DNA of 13,465 nt from an uncultured Collinsella sp. (GTDB lineage: Bacteria > Actinomycetota > Coriobacteriia > Coriobacteriales > Coriobacteriaceae): the NCBI GenBank assembly GCA_900757285.1, contig CAAENI010000096.1, positions 1 through 13,465 on the forward strand, read 5' to 3'. Position 1 is the stretch's first letter. Each line of letters starts with the position of its first letter. The notes beneath the pieces are model-generated. The model searched no databases. It saw only the letters and a program-made list of their open reading frames with translations, and had not been told where the DNA came from. The translations under genes were made by a program, and so were the position numbers. Shown here one piece after another: positions 7,904 through 13,465 of the stretch.

Positions 7904-9922
7904 TTAACCCATTTGCACGGCGAGCACGAGGAACACCACGAGTGCCGCGACGATGTAGCAGATATAGATGCTGTAGTTGCCGCCCTCGAGCTTAGTCGCG
8001 AGGTCGGCGAGCTTCTCGACACCCTTATGCGGGGCATCGACGAGAACCTTGTCGGGTACGGGCTCCACAGCCTCGGCCACACCGGTGAGCTTCTGGAAGA
8101 AGTGCGCGATGGACCAGCAGACAGCCGTGCAGCGGTCGCGCAGCGTGTAGAGCGGCTGCATAAACCAGGAAACCTCGGAGGCAAAGGTCGTGGCCACGAC
8201 GGGCATATGCTCGTTGGGAGCATAGCCGCACGCCCACGGCTGGGACTTCTGCACCTTGCCGACGGTCTTGAGTTTGCGATAACCGCAGGCAAGGCCGACG
8301 AGCACCACGAGCGCAATGGCGATCGCAGGCGTGGAGGTGGCAGCGCCGGAGTACTGGTTCATGAGCTCCATGCCCTCGGCGGCAAACACGCCGCCGTACG
8401 GATGCAGCACGGACGCGGCGACGTCGACCAGAACGGGCGCGATCACGGGAGCGCCAATGCCCAGCACGACGCAGATGGCCGCGAGCAGGCCCTGTGCAAA
8501 CACCATAGGGGCGGGAACCTCCTTGGCATTGGCCGCGGCATCGGAGCGGGGCGCGGAGGCAAAGGAGACGCCATAGGCCTTGACGAAGCACGTGACGGCC
8601 AGAGCGCCGGTAATGGCAAGCGCGACGGCAGCGAACACGGCCACGATCATGACGGCCTTGTCGCCCTGCATGGCGGCGTTAAAGAGCGACTGGTAGGTAA
8701 ACCACTCGGACACAAAGCCGTTGAAGGGCGGGATGGCCGAGATGGCAAGCGCGCCAATAAGGAAGCAGATGGCCGTTGCCGGCATACGACGGAACAGGCC
8801 GCCCATCTTCTCCATATTGCGCGTACCCGTGGAGTACAGCAGCGCACCGGCGCCCAAGAACAGCTCGCCCTTAAACATCGCGTGGTTAAACGTGTGGTAG
8901 AGGGCGGCCATCAGAGCCAGGACGGCGATGCCGACCGAATTGAGCGCCATGGCGGCCATGGAGGCGCCGACGCCGAGCAGAATGATGCCGATGTTCTCGA
9001 CGGAGTGATAGGCAAGCAGGCGCTTGATGTCATGCTCCTGCAGGGCGAACGCCACGCCGAGGACCGACGAGATCGCACCGAAGACCATGACCATAAAGCC
9101 CCACCAGACCTGAACGCCCGAGGCGGAGAGCAGGTCGAGACCAACCTTGAGGATGCCGAAGATACCGATCTTGATCATGCCGCCGGACATGAGGGCACTC
9201 ACGTTAGACGGCGCCTCGGGATGTGCCTTGGGCAGCCAGCCGTGCAGCGGGATGATACCGGCCTTGGCGCCAAAGCCAAAGAAGGCGAGCACGAAGCACA
9301 CGGATGCGACCGCGGGGCTAAACTGCGTGGCGCGGAAATCCGCAAAGGCAAACGAGCCGCCGGCGAAGTTGGTCATGGTGAGGAAGCTCGCCATGATGAG
9401 CACGAAGCCCACGTGCGCGATCACAAAGTAGAGCCAACCGCCGTGGATGGAGTTCTCGTTCTCCTCGATCACGACCAGGAAGTACGAGGTCAGCGACATG
9501 AGCTCAAAGGCGACCAGGAACCAAAACACGTTGTCGGCGGTGATGACGAGCATCATGGACGCCACGAAGGTGTTAAAGAAGAAGCCGGCGCGGCCCTTTT
9601 TGCCCGGGTACTCATCAAAGTAGTTGAGACCGTAGATCGAACCGGCAAACGCGAGCACCGAGATGAGCGCCACGAACAGGCCGGACAGCTGATTGAGCAG
9701 CAGCTGGAAATGGGCAAACGGGAAGAACACGATGGTGTCGACCGACGTGACATCGCCCAGCACGGCCTGGATACCGGCCACAAACGAAAGCACCGCGGCG
9801 ACGGCGCCGATAAGGCAGCCGGCGGTCTTGGCGGCGTTATCGGCTTTGATCAGCAGAACCGAGGCGAGCGCACCGATGCACGAGACGGCAAGCGATGCGA
9901 TAAACAGCGTCATGCTATCCAT
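7904..9922 (-). CDS. hyfB: Hydrogenase-4 component B, antiporter-like membrane subunit
   Basis: Integral membrane subunit of the NuoL/MrpA-type antiporter family, predicted to belong to the proton- or ion-translocating arm. It is 672 aa, the same length as E. coli HyfB, and hydrophobic throughout, with a multi-helix core. Family hallmarks are E140 in FELMSLTSYFL, K220 in FGFGAKAGIIP, the HGWLPKAHPEAPSNVSAL motif at 227-244, and K251. YHSVENIGI and YHTFNHAMFK further on are the usual later helix motifs. The C-terminal third contains a long soluble stretch (about 560-645) before a last membrane helix ending in VLAVQMG. Start: ATG at 9922 with GGGAG upstream; a second ATG three codons later is possible. 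It ends 12 nt before hyfC. Confidence 0.94.
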   Translation of the reverse strand: MDSMTLFIASLAVSCIGALASVLLIKADNAAKTAGCLIGAVAAVLSFVAGIQAVLGDVTSVDTIVFFPFAHFQLLLNQLSGLFVALISVLAFAGSIYGLNYFDEYPGKKGRAGFFFNTFVASMMLVITADNVFWFLVAFELMSLTSYFLVVIEENENSIHGGWLYFVIAHVGFVLIMASFLTMTNFAGGSFAFADFRATQFSPAVASVCFVLAFFGFGAKAGIIPLHGWLPKAHPEAPSNVSALMSGGMIKIGIFGILKVGLDLLSASGVQVWWGFMVMVFGAISSVLGVAFALQEHDIKRLLAYHSVENIGIILLGVGASMAAMALNSVGIAVLALMAALYHTFNHAMFKGELFLGAGALLYSTGTRNMEKMGGLFRRMPATAICFLIGALAISAIPPFNGFVSEWFTYQSLFNAAMQGDKAVMIVAVFAAVALAITGALAVTCFVKAYGVSFASAPRSDAAANAKEVPAPMVFAQGLLAAICVVLGIGAPVIAPVLVDVAASVLHPYGGVFAAEGMELMNQYSGAATSTPAIAIALVVLVGLACGYRKLKTVGKVQKSQPWACGYAPNEHMPVVATTFASEVSWFMQPLYTLRDRCTAVCWSIAHFFQKLTGVAEAVEPVPDKVLVDAPHKGVEKLADLATKLEGGNYSIYICYIVAALVVFLVLAVQMG

Positions 9923-10532
9923 TGTTTACGCTCCCTTCTGCTTTCTCGGACAGGCCCTGGGCCACGGCGGTAACGTCGACAGTCGGGCCGTTTTCGATCG
10001 AGCGCAGGCGCTTGGCCTCGTCGAGCTCGCGATCGGCCGCGCCGCCCATGACGGTCAGCGCCTTGGTGGGGCACGCCGCCACACAATGCGGGCCGTCCGG
10101 ATCGAAGGCGCACAGGTCGCACTTAACGGCGCAGGTGTACTGGCCAGGAGCCCACGTAAGCAGGCTGCTCAGGGACTTAGGATACGAAGGCGTCGGGTCG
10201 CACATGCCTGCGACACCGGCGATAGACGTGCCATCGGGATGGATGGCTCCGAAGGGGCACGCGATGGCGCACAGCCTGCACCCAATGCACTCCTGCTCCT
10301 TGACGCGGATGCGGTCGCCATCGTGCTCGATGGCATTCACCGGGCAAACCTCGGCGCAGGGGGCACCCTCGCAATGGTGGCAGGCAAGGGCGGCCGAAAT
10401 ACCGCCGGTCTTCACGAGCGCCAGGCGCGGCGTATCCTGAAGACCCTGCATCCGGTGGGCGTCGGCACAGGCGGACTGGCATGTTCCGCAGCCGATGCAC
10501 CTCTCCGGGTTGATGTCGATGAAGCGGTTCAT
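9915..10532 (-). CDS. hyfA: Hydrogenase-4 component A, 4x[4Fe-4S] ferredoxin
   Basis: Cytoplasmic polyferredoxin that passes electrons from the formate dehydrogenase module towards the hydrogenase. With the ATG start it is 205 aa, the same length as E. coli HyfA, and begins MNRF as that protein does. Four cluster motifs are visible: CIGCGTCQSAC (residues 12-22), CHHCEGAPCAEVC (51-63), CIGCRLCAIAC (82-92) and CDLC...CVAAC (138-154). An insert of about 35 residues between motifs three and four (near 100-135, containing LLTWAPGQYTCAVKC) is the region that distinguishes HyfA from the shorter HydN-like protein upstream. Its end overlaps the hyfB start by 8 nt (ATGGATAG), which implies translational coupling. 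It follows fdhF after a 78-nt spacer. Confidence 0.94.
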   Translation of the reverse strand: MNRFIDINPERCIGCGTCQSACADAHRMQGLQDTPRLALVKTGGISAALACHHCEGAPCAEVCPVNAIEHDGDRIRVKEQECIGCRLCAIACPFGAIHPDGTSIAGVAGMCDPTPSYPKSLSSLLTWAPGQYTCAVKCDLCAFDPDGPHCVAACPTKALTVMGGAADRELDEAKRLRSIENGPTVDVTAVAQGLSEKAEGSVNNG

Positions 10533-10537
10533 CCCCA

Positions 10538-10545
10538 CTTCCTTT
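10538..10545 (-). promoter_or_regulatory. Ribosome binding site of hyfA
   Basis: AAAGGAAG lies 5 nt before the ATG at 10532. An in-frame GTG at 10538 overlaps the end of this site, so the ATG is the likely start. The site directly follows the U-rich tail of the hairpin. Confidence 0.65.
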
Positions 10546-10589
10546 CAAAATAACGGGCCGGGCTCCCGAACGTGCGGGACGCCCGGCCC
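10545..10589 (-). terminator. Intercistronic GC hairpin with U-rich tail (attenuator candidate) between fdhF and hyfA
   Basis: On the minus strand GGGCCGGGC (10589-10581), a bulged G, and TCCCG pair with CGGGA and GCCCGGCCC (10563-10555) around a 6-nt loop: a stem of 9 plus 5 base pairs. It is followed after one G by UUAUUUU, giving a rho-independent terminator shape with an imperfect U-tract. It begins after the fdhF stop codon and ends 22 nt before the hyfA start. Since hyfA-I must be transcribed with or without fdhF, partial termination or mRNA-end protection of the upstream hydN-fdhF segment is more likely than full termination. Confidence 0.65.
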
Positions 10590-10610
10590 AAAAAGCCAAC
10601 GAGAACGGGA

Positions 10611-12833
10611 CTACACGATTTGATTCACGTGCGTCTCGTCGTCGAACTTGGCGGCACCGGGCTCAACGTCCTGGGGAGCGGCGGCGTCGACCAGAGCCTG
10701 CTTGAGCTCGGTGTACTGACGCTCGACTTCGCCCTCGGCCCAGACCTGGTCGGCAATGGCGTCGACCTGGCAGGCGGAGAACTTGTCCTCGGGCGTATGC
10801 GAGACCGGGTCGACCTTGTGCATGGTCAGCTCGTTGCACTTACCGATCCACCACTGGTAGGTCATATAGACCGTGCCCTTGTTGATGCGGTCGCTCACGT
10901 CGGCGCGGCTGTATACCTGGCCGCGGCGGCTGTGAATCGAGACGATGTCGCCGTTCTTGATACCACGCGCCTGGGCGTCCGCGGGATTCATGCGGACAAA
11001 GCCGGGCTCGTCGGCGAGCAGCGCCAGCGTCTTGCAGTTGCCGGTCATCGAGCGGCAGCTGTAGTGGCCGACCTCACGGACGGTGCACAGGATGAGCGGG
11101 TACTCATCGTCGGGAAGCTCGGAGGGCGCCTCCCAGTCGTGCGCCATCAGGTTGGCGCGGCCGTCCTTGGTGGTGAACTTGCCACCAGCGAACATGTCGG
11201 GCGTACCGTGGTCGTTCACATCGGTGCTCTTGACCGGCCACTGGGCGTAACCGCCCTCGGGAGCCATCTTCTCGTAGGTTGCGCCCACAAAGTTGGGGCA
11301 CAGGCTAATGCACTCGTTCCAGATCTGCTCGGTGTTGTCGTAGTGCATGGGGTAGCCCATGCGCGTGGACAGGTCCGCGAAGATCTCCCAGTCGTGGCGG
11401 CACTCGCCCTTGGGCGGAACGGCCGCGTCAAAGTGCTGGAAGCTACGGTCGGATGCGGTAAAGACACCCTCGTGCTCGCCCCAAGAGGTAGCAGGCAGGA
11501 TGACGTCGGCGAGCATAGTCGTCTGCGTCATAAAGATGTCCTGGCAAATGAACAGATCCAGCTCGGAGAGCGTCTTGCGCATTCCGGCCGAATCGGGCTC
11601 GGTCTGCACCGGGTCCTCGCCGTAGTTGTAGAAGCAGTGCACCTTGCCCTCGTCGACCAGGTGGCCCAGGTCGGTGAGCTTGTAGCCCTCCTCGAGCGGG
11701 AGCTTTTCCTCGGGCACGCCCCAAGCCTTGGCAAACTTGGCGCGAACGGCGGGGTCGGTGACTTTCTGGTAGCCAGGGTACAGGTTGGGCAGCATGCCCA
11801 TATCGCAGGAGCCCTGGACGTTATTCTGACCGCGCACGGGCGCGAGGCCGGAATTGGGTTTGCCGATCTGGCCGGCAACGCAGGCGATGGAGGCGATGGT
11901 GTGCACTGTCTTCAGGTTCTGCTTCTGCTGGCATACGCCCATGCCCCAGCCAATGATGGCAGAAGGCTTCGCCGTGGCGTACATCTCGGCAGCTTGGTGG
12001 ATCAGCGCGGGATCGACACCCGTGATGTCCTGTACGGATTCGGGAGTGTAGTTCTTGATGGTCTCCCACCACTCGTCAAAGCCGTTCGTGTGCTCGGCGA
12101 CGAATTCCTTATCGTAGAGGCCATCGTTGACCAGACAGTTGGCAAAGGCGTTGAGGAACGCGACATTGCAACCGTTCTTGATCGGAAGGTAGATATCGGC
12201 GATACGCGCGGTTTCGATATGGCGCGGGTCGGCGACGATGATCTTGCAACCCTTTTCTTTGGCTCGCACGATACGCCTTGCGACGATGGGGTGCGAATCG
12301 GCAGGGTTATAGCCGAAGAGGAAAATGCAGCCCGCATCCTCCATACCGGGGATGGAGCATGACATGCAACCTGAACCAACCGTGTCCATCAGACCGAGGA
12401 CAGTAGGGCCGTGTCAAGTACGAGCGCAGTTGTCTACGCTGTGGGTGCCGATGCACGCACGCGTAAACTTCTGCATGACGTAGTTCGCCTCATTGCCGCC
12501 GCCTCGCGAAGAGCCGGTGGTCATGACAGCGTTAGGACCATATTCGTCAATTATGGCCTGCATCTTAGATGCGGTGAAATCCAGTGCCTCGTCCCAGCTT
12601 ACGCGCTCAAGATCCGCGCCCTTGGTGCGGCGGATCATCGGGTGCAGTACGCGAGGAGTCAAGATCTTGGTGTCGTTGATGAAGTCGTAGCCGCTCATGC
12701 CCTTAAGGCACAGCTCGCCCTGATTGGTGATGCCGTTGAGCGGTTCGGTACCCACGACCTGGCCGTTTTGGACCAAGAGGTTAAACTGGCAACCGGCACC
12801 GCAGTACGGGCAGATCACTTTATGCTTCTCCAT
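10611..12833 (-). CDS. fdhF: Formate dehydrogenase H, selenocysteine-containing catalytic subunit
   Basis: Oxidises formate to CO2 as the electron-input module of formate hydrogenlyase; cytoplasmic, with no twin-arginine signal. The 741 codons include an in-frame TGA at 12416-12414, read as selenocysteine 140, so the product is 740 aa (E. coli FdhF is 715). Reading through gives ...DNCART-U-HGPTV..., the family's active-site context, and Sec falls at the same residue number as in E. coli. Also visible are the [4Fe-4S] ligands C8, C11, C15 and C42, the electron-relay K44, H141 next to Sec, and an active-site arginine at about residue 334 in PVRGQNNVQG. Molybdopterin domains follow, ending with the cofactor-binding C-terminal domain (VREVGHYSCRSMTGN, YMTYQWWIG). 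A standard gene caller would split this into 12941-12414 and 12389-10611 or call it broken; no frameshift is present. It lies between two ferredoxin genes of the same complex. Confidence 0.96.
12383..12402 (-). promoter_or_regulatory. SECIS-like hairpin for selenocysteine insertion
   Basis: Starting 11 nt after the UGA, the mRNA can form a stem UGUCC/GGACA (five perfect pairs) closing a loop UCGGUCUGAU. The loop holds GGUCUG, as does the apical loop of the E. coli fdhF SECIS, and a U can bulge below an extra C-G pair, like the bulged U that SelB needs there. The 11-nt distance from UGA also equals that in E. coli, as I recall it. The element lies inside the coding sequence and is seen directly; SelB binding is inferred. 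Confidence 0.85.
12414..12416 (-). other. UGA selenocysteine codon (Sec140) of fdhF
   Basis: This TGA lies inside an otherwise uninterrupted fdhF frame at residue 140, flanked by conserved CARx before and HGP after. In the family this position is Sec or Cys; here it is UGA. Decoding would need SelB, tRNA-Sec (selC), SelA and SelD encoded elsewhere in the genome. Confidence 0.95.
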
Positions 12834-12837
12834 GACA

Positions 12838-12847
12838 CCCTCCTTCC
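12838..12847 (-). promoter_or_regulatory. Ribosome binding site of fdhF
   Basis: GGAAGGAGGG lies 4 nt before the ATG at 12833. It fixes this start against the same frame's longer upstream opening (from 12941), which would run back into the preceding gene. Confidence 0.75.
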
Positions 12848-12856
12848 TTTCTCTGC

Positions 12857-12872
12857 TACCGATTAATCGGTA
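12857..12872. repeat. Perfect 16-bp palindrome between hydN-like gene and fdhF
   Basis: TACCGATTAATCGGTA is an exact inverted repeat in the 76-nt spacer, 23 nt upstream of the fdhF start codon and just upstream of its ribosome binding site. It sits in a small AT-rich island in an otherwise GC-rich region. As DNA it could be a binding site for a dimeric regulator; as RNA it could fold into a 6-bp stem with a UUAA loop. It does not match the FNR consensus (TTGAT-N4-ATCAA). No strong promoter is seen beside it: a TTGTCA hexamer on the minus strand (12888-12883) has no convincing -10 partner. Function is unassigned. Confidence 0.6.
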
Positions 12873-12909
12873 CGTATTTGACAATCGTCGGGCCTGTATG
12901 GCCGCCCGC

Positions 12910-13428
12910 CTACGCCTCGTTTTCGATGGTGGCGCGGGCACGCTCGGCGGTCAGCTCCGCCAGGCGCTCCTCGTCTACCAGGGTGAGGCCCTTGGTCGGG
13001 CACGCCTCGGCACACGCCGGACCGCCGGGACGGTCCACGCACAGGTCGCACTTGAGCACGAAGCTCTTAGTCTGCGAACCCACGCGCACGTCGCCCATCA
13101 AGACGGGGACCTGCGTGGTCGCCACGCTCACGGCGCCAAAGGGGCAGGCCATGACGCAGCTCTTGCAGCCGATGCAGTTGTCCTCGTTGACGCCGATGCG
13201 ATGGTTCTTTGGATCAAAGAACAAGGCGCCCGTGGGGCAGGCCTTAGCGCACGGGGCATCCTCGCAGTGATGGCAAGCCACCGGTGCGGAGATCTCGTAC
13301 GTACGCGTCACGCGCAGACGCGGCGCGGCAATGTTGCCGGGGATGTCGTGTGCCTCGATACACGCTGCCATGCAGGTTTGACACCCAATGCAGCGCGAGG
13401 AATCGGCTACGACTCGTTTATTGCCCAT
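12910..13428 (-). CDS. hydN: HydN/HycB-like 4x[4Fe-4S] ferredoxin subunit
   Basis: Cytoplasmic electron-transfer protein of 172 aa, predicted to carry electrons from the formate dehydrogenase encoded next to it. Four cysteine groups of the HycB/HydN/DmsB type are visible: CIGCQTCMAAC (residues 13-23), CHHCEDAPCAKAC (52-64), CIGCKSCVMAC (85-95) and CDLC...CAEAC (127-143), enough for four [4Fe-4S] clusters. There is no signal peptide or membrane segment. Length matches E. coli HydN (175 aa) and is shorter than HycB (203 aa). Start choice: a GTG at 13437 lies in frame only 3 nt or less from the strong SD-like run AGGAGGGA, so the ATG at 13428 (MGNKRVV) is preferred, with about 9 nt spacing; the difference is three residues. 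It is the first gene seen of the unit and lies 76 nt upstream of fdhF. HydN versus HycB cannot be settled from sequence alone; the family is certain, the symbol less so. Confidence 0.9.
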   Translation of the reverse strand: MGNKRVVADSSRCIGCQTCMAACIEAHDIPGNIAAPRLRVTRTYEISAPVACHHCEDAPCAKACPTGALFFDPKNHRIGVNEDNCIGCKSCVMACPFGAVSVATTQVPVLMGDVRVGSQTKSFVLKCDLCVDRPGGPACAEACPTKGLTLVDEERLAELTAERARATIENEA

Positions 13429-13437
13429 GTTGTTCAC

Positions 13438-13445
13438 TCCCTCCT
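13438..13445 (-). promoter_or_regulatory. Ribosome binding site of the HydN-like gene
   Basis: AGGAGGGA, a near-consensus Shine-Dalgarno sequence. Its distance favours the ATG at 13428 over the adjacent in-frame GTG at 13437. Only about 20 bases upstream of it are in the window, and no promoter can be recognised there. Confidence 0.7.
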
Positions 13446-13465
13446 GAATCCCATGCCGGAGAGAC

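Noticed and set aside
7400..9973. An 857-codon plus-strand frame opposite hyfB and part of hyfC
   Set aside because: Same low-complexity His/Gly/Asp/Arg composition, no recognisable domain, antisense to conserved genes.
10572..12362. A 596-codon plus-strand frame opposite fdhF
   Set aside because: It has a plausible length, but fdhF on the other strand has all catalytic residues and this frame starts inside the intercistronic hairpin without a ribosome binding site.
12414..12416. Premature stop making fdhF a pseudogene
   Set aside because: The TGA is at the exact Sec position, followed by a SECIS-like hairpin, and the downstream frame is fully conserved.
12878..12906. TTGACA on the plus strand as the -35 of a promoter reading into the upstream gene
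   Set aside because: The position 17 nt further on is GC-only (GCCGCC), so there is no -10 element, and the direction would be antisense.
12834..12941. Longer N-terminus for FdhF from an upstream in-frame ATG at 12941
   Set aside because: It would overlap the end of the preceding gene, the extra sequence is Arg-rich and unconserved, and the ATG at 12833 has a strong ribosome binding site and aligns with E. coli residue 1.
1..13465. A hidden novel defence system, mobile element or CRISPR array
   Set aside because: No repeats, transposase, tRNA or unassigned gene are seen; every base is in or within 80 nt of a recognised formate hydrogenlyase gene.

Overview
This window holds one densely packed gene cluster, all on the minus strand (transcribed from the right edge towards position 1). 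It encodes a formate hydrogenlyase of the hydrogenase-4 (Hyf, FHL-2) type. High GC content, strong Shine-Dalgarno sites and gaps of only 1-15 nt between hyfC and hyfI suggest a high-GC anaerobe. My best guess is an actinobacterium of the Coriobacteriia (Collinsella-like). That taxonomic call rests on general recollection and composition, with moderate confidence at best.

Layout in transcription order: a HydN/HycB-like four-cluster ferredoxin (13428-12910); a 76-nt spacer with a perfect 16-bp palindrome; fdhF, formate dehydrogenase H (12833-10611), which contains an in-frame TGA read as selenocysteine 140 and a SECIS-like hairpin just after it; a 78-nt spacer with a strong GC hairpin and U-rich tail; then hyfA (10532-9915), hyfB (9922-7904), hyfC (7891-6965), hyfD (6949-5492), hyfE (5478-4825), hyfF (4821-3262), hyfG (3258-1486), hyfH (1484-768) and hyfI (765-1, cut by the window edge after 255 codons). 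There is no RNA gene, mobile element, CRISPR array or gene-free stretch over 300 bases.

How it works together: FdhF oxidises formate to CO2 at a Mo/W-bis-MGD-selenocysteine site. Electrons pass through the polyferredoxins (HydN-like, HyfA) and HyfH to the HyfI cluster and then to the [NiFe] site of HyfG (group 4a hydrogenase), where protons are reduced to H2. HyfB, HyfD and HyfF (three NuoL/M/N-like antiporter-type subunits), HyfC (NuoH-like) and HyfE (NuoK-like C-terminus) form the membrane arm. Having all of HyfD, HyfE and HyfF distinguishes this from the simpler Hyc (FHL-1) complex and suggests ion translocation coupled to H2 evolution.

Most of this is a recognisable known system, not a new one. 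The points worth a second look are the selenocysteine recoding with an E. coli-like SECIS in a probably distant host, the placement of fdhF inside the hyf unit, the two intercistronic elements flanking fdhF, and the C-terminal extensions of HyfH and HyfG. The cluster's 3' end (HyfJ/HycH-like protein, HycI-type peptidase, regulators), if present, lies beyond position 1.
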